64,000 nt of DNA from Myrica gale. Taxonomy: Eukaryota > Streptophyta > Magnoliopsida > Fagales > Myricaceae. Position 1 is the first letter of the stretch. Each line of letters starts with the position of its first letter. Under the pieces are notes generated by a model, which saw only the letters and a list, made by a program, of their open reading frames with translations, had not been told where the DNA came from and ran no database searches. Shown piece after piece: positions 10,877 to 23,030 of this stretch. The translations under genes and the position numbers were made by a program. Location: contig OZ005604.1 in the NCBI GenBank assembly GCA_963930655.1, positions 1,746,001 to 1,810,000 of the forward strand, in the 5' to 3' direction.

Positions 10877-10967
10877 GGAGAACGATCAGCTAGAGCTAAT
10901 ACAGATTGATGCCATCATATCGGCAATCAAACCAATAGGGAAAATCATACTCATCATCTCATTCTCC
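10877..10967 (-). ncRNA. box C/D snoRNA guiding 18S rRNA methylation, copy B
   Basis: Minus strand. The 5' GGAGAATGAG and the 3' CGTTCTCC form a terminal stem. Box C is ATGATGA (10951-10957) and box D is CTGA (10886-10889). The internal TTGATTGCC...ATGATGG gives D'/C' candidates. The antisense element directly upstream of box D, GTATTAGCTCTAG, matches 13 bases of plant 18S rRNA (CUAGAGCUAAUAC). The box D plus five rule places the methyl group on the A of CUAGA. Length about 91 nt. The segment before D' (including TTTCCCTATTGG) is also conserved between the two copies and may be a second guide; I could not match it to an rRNA from memory. This copy has the more canonical box C and longer stem, so it is the better functional candidate. 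Confidence 0.88.
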
Positions 10968-11197
10968 ACAAGCTATTTCAAGTTTTACCTTAATACTATG
11001 AAAAAGAGATGCATATAAGAGACACGAGACACCATAGAGATACATATCTATACTCATGAAATACATGGGAAGGAAGGGAGCTGGTCGTTAATCGGGCTTC
11101 TACAGGAGAGATGTGCAACAGACAGACGGCGCATTAGGTTGAGATGGCCTAATAGTCGCTGCGCCTGCGGTTTAAAATTAAACCCTAACGAGGGAGG

Positions 11198-11205
11198 TAT
11201 TTATA
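11198..11205 (-). promoter_or_regulatory. TATA box with adjacent telo-box for the snoRNA transcript
   Basis: On the minus strand TATAAATA is followed nine bases later by GTTAGGGTTT, which is a telo-box (AAACCCTAAC, 11180-11189) on the plus strand. TATA plus telo-box is a known arrangement in plant snoRNA and ribosomal gene promoters. Copy B begins about 230 bp downstream, suggesting a Pol II polycistronic precursor. Assignment to the snoRNAs is inferred from position and strand. Confidence 0.55.
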
Positions 11206-11236
11206 GACGATGACTACAAGAGAATGATGAAATATC

Positions 11237-11384
11237 AGAAAGGCCCTTGAAGTTTCCATGTAATATACCCTCCCAAATACTAGTTACTTATATATATATA
11301 TATATATATTAGAAAGGCCCTTGAAGTTTCCATGTAATATACCCTCCCAAATACTAGTTACTTATCTATATATATATATATAAT
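11237..11384. repeat. 74-bp tandem duplication ending in TA repeats
   Basis: Two copies of a 74-bp unit starting agaaaggcccttgaag (11237 and 11311), each ending in a TA-dinucleotide run. Copies are almost identical, so this is a recent slippage or unequal-crossover event. Confidence 0.9.
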
Positions 11385-11884
11385 ATTTTTTACCCACATA
11401 CTACTAAGAATTTTATATTTTACATAATATATAACGTATTATACAATCTATCCCTTAAACTATCACGATTACACCTACAACATACTCATCTATATACATT
11501 ACTCTCCGTCTATTTTTTCTATCAAATTGAACAAAAATTAAAAAAAAATTAATACTAAATGTCAAACAAGTTGCCTTTAATGGTTTTTGTTGTAAAACAA
11601 AAAAGTCAATTTTAGTCCAATTCGATAATAAAACAAAATAGAGTGCAATGTATTAGGAATATGTAGTTTATAGGTACAAAATCTCAAATATGGTAGTGTA
11701 GGGTGTAAAGTACAAAATTTATAATAATTCGTGGATGAAAAAATATTTTTTTTGAATAAAAAAATTTGAACATTCATTCACATACACATGACTCAGACGA
11801 ACTTGACTAATATTCGCACGAATTGGGTTCAACGACAAATTCGAGAGAGACTGACTGCTTGATTAACGTGGCTCCCATTTAAAG
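11385..11884. other. AT-rich spacer, no gene
   Basis: No coding or RNA feature seen. Around 11640-11740 there are phrases such as gtagtgtagggtgtaaagta that resemble the 61100-61501 foldback element, probably a decayed relative. Confidence 0.45.
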
Positions 11885-12693
11885 TAGGGATGAACAATTT
11901 TTGGGGGAAACTTGATTGGGTTTGGTCGATTTTGGGACAGCTCGATTTGGCTGTCGGCCCAGAACATCCCATAACCAATAGCCTCGGTTCACCCACGGTT
12001 TTAGGGGCCCAAGGCACTGAATCGAAGGCACCTAGGTAATTTCGCATGTTTTTTTTTTAAAATAATAGGGTGTGAGACGACATCGTCTCACCACCCCCCT
12101 GAATTTTTTCCCCCGAACCCCTACCTTCACATATTCGACTAAGCCCCCTCTCCCCAAGCCTCATTTCACACAGCACAAAAACCTTTCTTCTCTCTCTCGC
12201 CTCTCCCCACGACCGCACGATGCTGCTTGCTGACTCCCTCTACCATCTTCGTCTCTGTCTTCTGGATTCGTCTCTCTTCGCGTTGTTGTTCTTAATCTCT
12301 CTCTCTCTCTCTCTCATCTCTTCCTGATTTGGTCCCTCCCTCTCCCTTTCTCTCTTGGTCTGTTGTGATTTGAGACCTGGGTTTCTTAGAGTTGGCTATT
12401 GTGATTTGGGCGTTTGTTGTTGGTTGCTATTTGGGGCAGTTGTTATTAGTTGCAATTTTGGGGCGATTTGGGTTGTTGTGGTGGTGGTTGTTGGATCATG
12501 ATTTTTTGTTGAATTTATGGCTATTGCAATTTTTGGTTTGAATCGTTTGTCGAAAATCGATTGGAACCGAATCAAGAATCGATCTTGAGAGGCTTCAACT
12601 CGTTTATCGGTCTCCATTTTTAGATATCGACCACCTCGATTCGACTCTCGATGAGGGGCCAAAACTAAACCGAGGGATCAATTTTCACCCCTA
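11885..12693. mobile_element. non-autonomous hAT-like element
   Basis: Imperfect terminal inverted repeats, TAGGGATGAACAATTT at the left and TAGGGGTGAAAATTGATC (reverse complement of the right end), enclose about 809 bp. Flanking 8-mers ATTTAAAG (11877-11884) and ATTTAAGT (12694-12701) agree at six positions, consistent with a decayed 8-bp hAT duplication. Ends of the TAGGGGTG type are common in plant hAT elements. The middle (about 12110-12400) is a CT-rich tract resembling a plant 5' UTR, which may be captured host DNA. No transposase is present. Confidence 0.6.
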
Positions 12694-12912
12694 ATTTAAG
12701 TTGCGAGTGTTTTTTTGTACTAGTGTGATAGTTTGAACTAGTAGTGCACTTAACGCTCTTATGGCCCCTCTACTTAAGCTACCCGAGCGGGTTTAAAAAA
12801 AAAAATTTGTCCACATCTTTTGCAGTCCTACAGTACTCCTAGTAATACCGAACCCAAGGATAAACGTCTGCCGTTGAGCCCAACCCCATAGATCACTGAT
12901 CGCGTTTATTAG

Positions 12913-13092
12913 GGGGTGTTTGTTTCCCCAAAATTTTGGAGTTCGAAATTTTCAACAAAACAAACACACTCCAAAATTTTTAACTTTTACACACATACAC
13001 TCTACTTTTCACAAACCCCAATAAATCTCAATAAAGTAAAGATTTCCAAAATTTCGGGAATATTCTCCGAAATTTCCACGAACAAACGCCCC
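12913..13092. mobile_element. Tourist-like MITE with TAG target duplication
   Basis: 180 bp with ends GGGGTGTTTGTT and (inverted) GGGGCGTTTGTT, flanked by TAG at 12910-12912 and 13093-13095. Internal phrases (ccaaaattttggag, cacaaaccccaataaa) recur inverted in the element near 62407-62561. It lies about 220 bp upstream of the lipase start codon. Confidence 0.7.
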
Positions 13093-13313
13093 TAGACTCC
13101 CTATGATCTTCCCGGAAGCAACGGAATTCAGATCCTCTCTCATTCGGAGCTTTCGACGTCGGCGCTACTAGTACGGATGACCCGCGGCACGCAACGCGCC
13201 AAGCTCTGGTCAGTCCACGTCAGCGATTCCGAGAACCACAACGGCCATATATCACGAACCCGTTAAACATATTAACTACGTCACTCCACATACAGCTCTC
13301 TTCTCTCTAAGAA

Positions 13314-16300
13314 ATGGGTTATCAATCCCTGAAGCGTATCTTCCACAATATTCGTAAGTGATTTTTCTTGTTCAAAGCTCTTTTTTTTTTGGTTTCTTTT
13401 CTTGGGACATCATTCTGTATAGTTCGAACTCGGGTTGGATTTCCTATTTTGGTGTATGCTGTGTCTTAGTGAAGACATTGGCGACAATTAAGCGATTAAT
13501 TTTCCAGGTTTATTTATCACTTACACGTTCGGACATCCCTCTGTTATTCCCAAATGCTTAAGCCTAGATGATTAGGTTCAATGACAGTTTATTAATCGCT
13601 CCGTCTTTTTGTTTTTACTCAATTTGAGATTGAATCTCCCTCTGTGAGCCTCTACAGCAACCACCGGACTACCGTCGGGTGGAAGCGTTTACCAAATCCT
13701 CCGCTCATTTCTACGGGTGTTTTTCTAGGGTCATGTGTAACAGTGTATGTGCTTTGTGCTCTCTTGTCTTTGCAATGCTTCCTGTCTTACCCAGTGCGAA
13801 AGATACCCATCATCTCTGCACGCACATACTTTTTTGTCCAAGCGAAAAGGGCCATTATCATTCACTTTCCACCACACCATCATTAGTTCAAGCTATTACT
13901 TGTTGAGGATGTAAGGACAAGAGGAGTCACTTGATGTTAGACGTTGAGCCACCACTTTAACCTAAAGACGTAAGGCTTTGGGCTTGCGTTCAACGATGTT
14001 GTATTAGCCACTTATTCATGCTGTTTTGTATTGGATTTGAGTGTACCATGTGTGAAACTCCAACAAATTTGTAGGTGATAAAGGCTAATTCATAAGGAGT
14101 GGAGTCTTGGAATCCCGTACAGGGCGAATGTTATCAGAACTACAAATAAATTTTACTGTCCGCATGTCAGCTGTTTGGAAAGATGTTAGATGGATAGATG
14201 TAACACACTGGGAGACAAAAACGTGAGTCCCAGTTTTGTTATAGCAATTACTCATCCCTCAGCGCAAAATAAAATAAATGTTCACTCTTCTGCCTACTAT
14301 CCAATATAGACTTAACAACATACAGTAACACATATATGCTCCAGCATAAATTTGGGCAAAAATAAATTGAGTTTATCCTAGAGTGTTGGATCAGTATGAA
14401 CAAAAACTGAGGTCTTTCTTGTTTCAGTCCATGAGAAAATTTCGCTTTGTAATGTGTGTCTTTTGGCAGATTGCAATAGAACTTTTCTGAGGAGACAAGG
14501 AAGGTATCAAAGTTATGTGTATGGTACTCTTAATCGGTTTCAGTTGCAAAGGTCAAAAGCAGATAAGGTTGAAGCAGATACACTGAAAGAAGTTTCTGTG
14601 GGTTCTAAAGTGGAGAAGAAGATGGGCAATGATCCTAGGCTCAGCTTAGACAGTTATGAAGACGAAGATCTGAGTGATAGGAAGTGGAGGCTAGAGCTTG
14701 CTTGGCTCATGAAAGCTCTTGAAGCAGCTCTACAATTGTGTAGGTGGGCTCTGACAACAAGTCCATTTATGTAGTGGTGTAGTTCATCGGATGTTATAGC
14801 ATGTGAAGATGATGTCACATTTGGCTTCCTATATGAATTAGTCGTGTCAATCTGGCAGAGTTTAGTGTTATTTGAGTCACTTGGTCTAGCATTGGAACTT
14901 TGGAACAAGCATCTTACAATCAATGATCTATGGTGGTCATGGAGACTTTTTTAATATTCAAAATTTGCAGCAGATGGAGTTGGATTCAAATCCCTACCTA
15001 ACAGTCGATCTCTCACAGAAATCATTTCAAGCATTCAACGGAGTAAGATTGGGATAGAGGATTGGAGCTTGAGTGATCTTACAATCGTATTATATCTTAT
15101 TTATCTACGTCAAGCATCTACAAATCCATTTGAAGATGTTAAGGCTGTTCCGATCTCATCCGATTCTACAGTAAATTCGAATCCCTTGTTATCTTGCTGA
15201 TGAAATATATGCTTTTTTTTCATGATGAAATATATGCATATGCGCCTCAGTAAATATTATAAATACATATATACGTGTAATATATATACATACGTGCATG
15301 TGCGCGTGCGCGATTGCATGTATTATTGTACACACACCCACACGTGTGTGTGTAATTTCTTCATGCATGTGACGTGCATAGAATTTCATTTATGTAATCC
15401 AAAGTTCTTATTTGCTTATGTTTTCTTAGTTTAGGTGCAAGATCTCATCTACCATCTGGGGTTAACTAAAGGATGTTATAAGGGTAATGCTTCAGGTCTT
15501 GCAAGGAACAGCATGATTCGAGAAAGCAATGTTTTGAAATTTGTCAAAGATTCCAGCGTGATGAGGCCTGGATATTATGTCGGGATTGATACCCGTAGGA
15601 AACTTGTGATTCTTGGAATCTGTGGCACTCACACTGTCTCTGACCTTATCACTGATATTGTTTCCTCAAGTGATAGAGAAATGACATTTGAAGGTTATTC
15701 CACCCACTTTGGCACAGCTGAAGCTGCTCGTTGGTTTCTCACTCATGAGATAGGAACCCTTAGGAATTGCTTGGAGAAATATGAGGTGAAGAATATTAAC
15801 TTCATCTGTTTTCAGATATTATTATCTTCGTATCCTCCACTTTTTTTTTTGAATTATCAGGATTTTGATGTCATTGTAGTGAGTCAATTCATCAACAGGG
15901 ATACAGGTTAAGGCTCGTGGGTCATTCTCATGGAGGTGCTACAGCATCTTTACTAGCAATAATGATTCGGAGAAAGTCATCTAAGGAGCTTGGATTTAGC
16001 CCTGACATTATTTCTGTAGTTGGATATGCCACTCCACCATGTGTCTCCAGAGACCTTGCTGAAAGCTGCTCTGATTATGTTACAACCGTTGTTATGCAGG
16101 TTGGTGGATGCTACTGACATCTGTCAATTATGTTATTTGGAAGAACCAAATCTTTTTTGCGTTTTTGTAAGATTATTGTTTGCGTTTTTGTAAGATTATT
16201 GTTTTGGTACTTTTTCTTTCTTCCTGTTTTCTTAATTCCTTCTGGTATTTCCTTCTGTTCAGGATGATATTATTCCTAGGTTAAGTGTAGCTTCTCTAGC

Positions 16301-18279
16301 AAGACTGAGGAATGAAATCCTTCAAACTGATTGGTAAGCTAAAACTGTCCTCTGCTGAAGCTAACACTACCTTTCTTTTCTGGCATGCTGACATCCTGTA
16401 AGCACATCAATCAGTCTACTGTTTTGGGAATATAGACATTGTATGTGCCAAGAATCAGAACCTAAAGTCCATATATTAACAAATTTGAATATTTGGAACC
16501 AATTTTAGGAAATTTCAAATTAACATGCAATTTGAGATTGAGCCTAGAAGTCAAGGTTGTGATTTCATTGCCATCATGAGGGCATATTATCAAATTTGGT
16601 ATGCAAGGGTCTTAAGTTAATGTATAAATATAATTGATACTTTCTAAATCTCATGCTGGGATAATCACTTGAACTTTTGCTTTTCTTTAGGTAGATTTTT
16701 TCTTGAATAGTCTGACCCTTGTCTATTGCCTTATACCTTTAAAAAAACCAAATCAAAAGTTTTGTCATGATCTGATATTCTCACTCTACATGTAGAAGTG
16801 CCATAACTACACTTTGGTAATAATTATAAGTGTTTACAGAATTAATTGAAGAGCTTAAAGGCTACACTGATCAGTATGCTATAGTTATACATCCTGAAAG
16901 TGCCCTCACAGGTTTCACTCAGTTTCCATTGCTTTAGCTTTACTCATGTCAGTATCATATTTTGACGCCGTTCTTACCAAAAAAAGGTTTTTATAAAGGC
17001 GTCTTCCAATATTTCAGGAAGATTGTTGGTAACCACCCTACTTGTGAAGGGGTTAGTGATCCTTGTGTAGCATATTGAAGCTAGGGTCCTTGCTGTATAG
17101 ATAGTAGGTTCTGTTTCAGGTGTCACTTTTATATTCTTGGTAATGGAAAAGGATTAATGAAATCTCTGTTCTTTGAATTTTGACAGGATGAGTGTGGTGG
17201 AGAAGCAAGATTGGAGGAATGTAATAGATTTGGTTACAAATGCAAAGCAGTTTGTATCTTCCGTGCAAGATGTAGCTCGTAAACTTGCTGATTATGCTAA
17301 CTTTAGGAACAACAGATCTTCTGGTAAGCTTGCCCTGCACTTTCCCAAAGGTTCCCAGACTTATTGAATTGACATTGTCAGCTCTCGCTTTAGATTGTGC
17401 GAATAATGACCAAGTGGTTGTTTGTGATTGACAAGTCTTATCTTAGTGGTTCTGCAATAAATTATTCTCCTCTAAATGTCAAGGTCTATCTGGAAATGTC
17501 AAACAGAGGAGAAATAAATTATTATCATAGTTGGTTCAAACTTGATGGTGGTTTTCTTTTTCTCTTCTGGGCGTTTTTTACAATAGATGACTCCCAAGTT
17601 TGAACCTCCTCTCTCTCCCATTGTATCTGTGTCTGTTGTGACATGGGTTCGACTCTATCCCTCCTCCTTTTTGCATCCTTTCTGCCTACATCAGGGTTGT
17701 CCTTAGGGAAGGTAATTTGTTACATCAGAGAAGCCTGTAAAAGTATGGACTGAACTACTTTCCAGAGTACAATTTGATTTTCGAAATGAGTTACGGAATT
17801 TACGTCAATCTAGTCAAGCTGCTTATTGTGCAATAATCAATATGGTTCTTATCTACATAGATAGATATTTGCCCCCATACATATCTACAGGCATTCTCAA
17901 CAAATGTCATTTTGATATCTGAAACAGACGTTTCCCTCAGAAAGGAGTCACCTACTGCTCCTGTATTCCCTTTAACCTCAAAAACTACAAAAGAGAATGC
18001 TGCCATCATTGGAGAGAAAGGAGTTACTTCTACTGTTTCTGAAGAGTTATTTGTACCAGGGACTGTGTTTTCTATCTAAAGAGAAATGCAGAAAACGCTC
18101 GGGATGGCATCAACTGTGAGTTCTTCACCCTATGGAAGAGGCATCCAAGCGAACATTTTCAGAGGATAGTTCTGTCAAGCAACGTAATTTCAGTCCACAA
18201 ATGTGATAGCCATTACTATGCTTTAAGAGATGTACTTAAAGGGTTGCCAGGGCCCAAGGACGAAGGTATTTGCCGATAA
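13314..18279 (+). CDS. class-3 lipase (alpha/beta hydrolase), last exon frameshifted
   Basis: Plus strand, eight exons: 13314-13353, 14470-14760, 14974-15170, 15435-15785, 15899-16099, 16263-16333, 17187-17323 and from 17928. Phases agree throughout; exon 1 and the weak AA|GT donor at 14760 are the least certain. The first part is a plant-specific region with the block DWSLSDLTIVLYLIYLRQAS. The catalytic core follows, with nucleophile elbow LVGHSHGGAT (GxSxG, Ser in exon 5) and the DDIIPRLS segment after it. It should hydrolyse acyl esters of glycerolipids; substrate not readable. It most resembles Arabidopsis At2g42450 from memory. Oddity: the last exon stops at 18077-18079 right after ELFVPGTVF, but a shifted frame from 18073 runs open for 68 codons to TAA 18277-18279, with conserved-looking blocks FFTLWKRHP and HYYALRDVLKGLP. 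The in-frame product is about 479 residues; the full form would be about 545. Confidence 0.85.
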
Positions 18280-18805
18280 CTGACAAAAAAAAACAAGGAA
18301 AGAACTGGTGTTGAGAAATTCTGTACAATCAATGCGAATTGTGTGAATACATTTGGTTACTTAGAAAAAAAAAAAGAATACATTTGGTTGGATTCATTAT
18401 ACAATCTTGTGAAAATTCAATCTCTATGTTCATATGAGGGATCTGTACAAAGAACTTTCTTTTAGAGTACTTCTTTACTCCAATTTAATGCATTAATAAT
18501 TGTATTTTGTGGTTTATGTAATAATTATGAATCGATTTGGATAAAGCTCGGGGTGAAATTATGTAATTAACTGTCGGTCAAGTTTCATTGAATGGTTTTG
18601 CTATACAGTTTTTCTGTCCTTTTTGGTATCGGACTCTTCCTTATTCTTATGCATGCTTGTTTATGAATGCTAGTTTTGCTTATAGTGGCATACATGCTAG
18701 TCCAAATAACTTAAAATCACTTCTGATGATTATGCTTACTCGAGCAATTCTCTACAATTTGCACCTCCAGAAAGTCCTGCGATTTACTTTTTCTATTAAA
18801 TTGTT

Positions 18806-19053
18806 TCAAATCCTGTCACCCTGGTGCCCGAATACAACTGTAGAGAATCTGCTGCTGCTATCTTTCTTGTGTTCTTTCAGTAGCTGTTCTTTTGCTTCAG
18901 CAACGGTGGCAACCGTGGCATAAGATCCATGAGCCACAGAGACTGAATGCCTTACACGGTTTGATGCCTCGCAGTAGGTCGCTCCTGTTATTTTGTCCCA
19001 GATATGGAACCCAGCAAAAGCCCCAGCGAAAGGTAAGATGAACCCATTATATT
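18806..19053 (-). pseudogene. minus-strand exon-like fragment, unidentified
   Basis: Reading the minus strand from a good acceptor (ATCACAG ending at 19054), a frame of about 82 codons runs to TGA at 18806-18808. It contains FAGAFAGFHIWDK, ATYCEASNRVRHSVSVAHGS and YATVATVAEAKEQLLKEH, with amphipathic character in the last part. Composition looks like real protein rather than chance. I do not recognise the family, and I find no upstream exon with a start codon in the next several kilobases. It may be the last exon of a truncated gene, or a gene fragment moved by a transposon. It lies about 530 bp past the lipase gene, tail to tail. Confidence 0.4.
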
Positions 19054-22000
19054 CTGTGATGGAATTGAGTAGGTTAGTGCTTGAGATGATTATTACCTTG
19101 ACTAAGCTTAAGCTCTAATGGCAATTTATTAGTCTTTTTAGGACATAAACAGTGAAAGATAAGCCTTTTGTTTTAACTTTATAATGGAGCTTCCCCACTA
19201 TACCTACCTTAAAAAGGATATGTCTAATCTTTTTTTTTTTCTAAGCAAAAGGATATGTCTAATCAACCATTGGCTGTACTCGTTGCCACTGCTAGGGTAG
19301 CCCTAGCCCTAGGGTCGTGTAGCATCCAAGAAGAAAAATTGGAAGCAATCAGTGGGACTTTTTTTTTTTCCCTGGTTTTACTGAATGGAGATGTTATTAC
19401 CCATTCTGCCATTCAAATAGCCCCTCAAATAAATCGACAAAAAAAGAAAGAAAGAAAGACTACAGCCAGTTGATTTAGAAATGGGTTTTTGCAGCAAATA
19501 ATATTCACACATCAGAATATTATACATGTTTCAACAAGGAAGCTTAGAGATTGGAACTTCTTATAGATAAAATAATATGAAATTTTAATATTAAGTCATA
19601 AAGCCAGAACTTCTCTCATCAATCGCACTCAACTGATCAGTAGAAGCTAAGCACATATATTAATTCTTTGTACATTAAGAATTAGATATTCTTGAGTTTC
19701 AATATATAGTGAAAAAGTTGAAACCCAAACAAGTTAATAAGTTGAGTAGTGGAAGATAATTCTCAACTCTTAAGAGTTAATTTTGAAGGAAAACAATCAC
19801 AATTCCCAGAATGAGTACTAAAACATGTTACATTGATGACCAAATTTTCAAGGTTTGAAATTCTTTAACAAGTTCAATTAATGTAGCTGGAGTCATATAA
19901 AGTGAAGGTTTTATATAATCTTTTACTCGATAAGATAACAAAAAGTACCATATATCTCAATCCCACTTGTCCCATTACAAGTACCTAAGCTAACCCTAAG
20001 GCCACTTTTAGCCGGAAATTACTTTAAAAAATGGCATCTGGTTCGTTGCTTTTAGTAGTACTGATTGTTCCATAATCATTTAAAACTGGTAAAACCAGCT
20101 ACACAGCTTGGTTTGGTTAGCTGGGCCTGATCTTAGGCATGCAGCGAAAGCACCAAATCGTGGCCTAGCCCAAACTTAGAACGACGATTGCTTGACCTGG
20201 TCGCTGAACAGCTGGTCAAACCCTAAATGCTAACAGCTAGAGGCAGTGTCATTGGCTTATCCGAATAACTTGAATTACGTGTATTTTACGCAAATGGTAG
20301 AAAAATTTATACACTATACGCGACATAACTAAGTTATGATTGATTGTAATGCATTTGCCAACTCATGATTGTTGAACTGCGAGATCATTTGTTTTTTCGT
20401 GATGAACAAAGTCATTGCTTTTTTAGTTTTCCTTTCAGCCAATAGTTCTCGAGTGATGTTCTTCTAAGGTACGATAGAAAATTCATATAAGGAGAGAGAG
20501 AGAGAGTGGGGGGATGGCCGATGGGGTTCTGGTGGGGCTTACATGTTCAATAAGATTAAGACCAACATGAAGTCCTAAGGAAACTTGTTCTAAATTCAAA
20601 CGAAACAATCTTCTATTATATTTTTGATGGACCCCAAAATGGAGTTCTAATAAAAAGAAACTTCTTTCTAAATTAAATCGAACTGTATATTTTTGCTTTA
20701 GTTTTAGATTTCCTGACCCAGAACTCCCATATTATCACCACTACCGGTTAATTCTTTGGTCAAAGAATCCATCAAATCATGTTCACTTGTGCCTTGGACT
20801 GTATATCAGCTTCTCCAAGGTTGTCTCCGCCTGTGATTAGCTTTCTTAGACATAAAGCTTAAACCAAGTCTACATGTAACGGAAAATCCTTCACAAACAA
20901 AAACAAATCCATCACTGACAAATCTTCTGTTTCCCTCTTGATATTATAACGCCATTATCTTTATTATTCCCAGTAGAAGTTATATCCGTCCCGATATTAA
21001 GGTTAAGACTTTGAACGATTGCACCCCATTCAAACAACATGTAATTTGGATACAACTGTGCAATGAAGTTATGTCAGATGAACTAAAATATATTTGAAAT
21101 TTTGAAGCATTTGTTTTTACCCCTGAAAACGAAGTTTTCTTGTTTATGTTTCTCAATCATCACGCAGTAGCATTTCATCTGCTTAATTATATGTGGTAAT
21201 TGGGATAAAAAATCGGTGGTCGAACTTCTAGGGTTTGCTTATAGAAGTTGCAAAAAGATAGTGTATTCAATTAGAGATGTAGCTTTCACAAAGATCGACC
21301 TCAATGTCTAATCTAGCTTATATGCATATAGTTAACTCTGTTTTAACCTGTTCCTTCAGTCTGCAGATTTATATATATGCCTGTTATCTTATTGGGCTTG
21401 AATATTGCAAAGAACTTGTGGGGGGGGGGGGGGGACTAAACAATGGAGGTTTTAGTTTTCTTCTAGATTGAGAACAGAACCAGCAGGAATAAAGAAACCC
21501 TAGATACCATGGAAATCATCCATTACACGTGCAATGGCCCCATGTGCAACCTGGATGTCGGCTTGACTGGTCTTAGTGGAACAGTGCCTATCTGCATCAT
21601 TTTTCATACAACCTAACGTGTCCTTCCTCAGAAAAAAAAAAAGAAAAGGGAAGAAAAACCTAGCTAACGTGTCTTTACTTAAGTCTTTAGGTGGGCTACG
21701 AAAGCAGATGGGATTTCTACTTCTCTAGATTCTTAATTCGTGCTATTTATATCATTAATTTTGGATTTTCCGGCCACTACTTTGTATTTAATACAAAAAA
21801 TGACATAACTGAGGAATTGATATACATTGTAGTGACGAAAACAATTTGATATTCCTTAAGGGATATGATAAGATTTGAATTCATTAATTATTCTTATTGC
21901 ATTTATAAAATTTAATCCAAGATATATATAGTAAACAGAAACTGCAACAATGAGGAATTGAAGTACCTCGTTATTAATTTCTTAATATTTTTAGTTCCTT

Positions 22001-23030
22001 GTCACGTCTTGTACGTTTTTGCATTTTCTAACCGTTAATTACTCTTATCTATAAATCCAAAGTCAAATTCTTTTAATATTTCCAAATCAAAATGGTAATG
22101 CTATTTTTACTCCTATATATTGTTCAATAAAATTATACCAATTCCCTTGAAGTTTTCAATGAATGGAAAATATTTACCACGTTTACTTTAAAACAGTAAA
22201 CAAAAATTTTCATAATTTCTTTTTTGATAAACTCACAAACATAGATATAATCTATAAACTAAAAGATTAACATCGGTTCTTCCCTACGCGCTCGTCATAT
22301 TTTAAATAAGATAATATTGCTATGTAATTAATTACTTTATTTGCAAGGGTATTGTTTTTTCTTAACCTGTTCACGAGATTTTTGACCAAAGTCCTCCTTG
22401 TAGGTTTCTAGTTCACTTCCCGCTGATGTTTTCGGTTTCTTCAGAAAAGAGTAGGACTCTTATTTTATCGTTTACCAAACAGAGTCTCAAAGTTCCGAGC
22501 TGGTGATGACGTGGACGCCGCTCTTATAGGACCCACTGGTGAAAAGACAATACCAGCAGGCTGCAGCGCCAGACCTGCGGTCAAAATGGAAGAGATACTG
22601 ATGAGGTGCTAAATTGTCTGTTCAGCACGTGGACCTCGATTCGGAGGAAGGAGTGGTTGAGGACTGGGTCTTAGTTTTTGTCCTGATTTGTTTTGCCCTT
22701 TTAGTTGTCATTTTAATTTTTTTTAATTATCAAATTTTTATTTAATTTCATTAATGATTAGTTTTGGTTTTTCAATGGGTCAGTTTTCATAATATTTTTC
22801 TCCCAAGGCTTTTGTTTGTGTAAATATTTATGCTGCGAGTTGGGTTTGGTTCTTCTTTTAAAATTCCATGCAATATTTTCTAGACGTTACATTATTGTCG
22901 GGGAAATAAAATTAAGATCTTGGCTGGGATTCAAATTGAAAGGTTAATGAAGAAACTAGACAGAAACCTAACTAGAAAGAAACCCTTTACCAACCCAAGC
23001 TTTGGTTTATGATAGTACTGCTTAATAGCA
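19054..23030. other. long intergenic region without a gene
   Basis: No splice-consistent coding sequence seen on either strand. It contains poly-G (about 21420-21434), GA repeats (about 20490-20508) and AT-rich stretches. Sequence near 20050-20260 is less AT-rich and may be transposon-derived, but I could not define ends. Confidence 0.45.
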
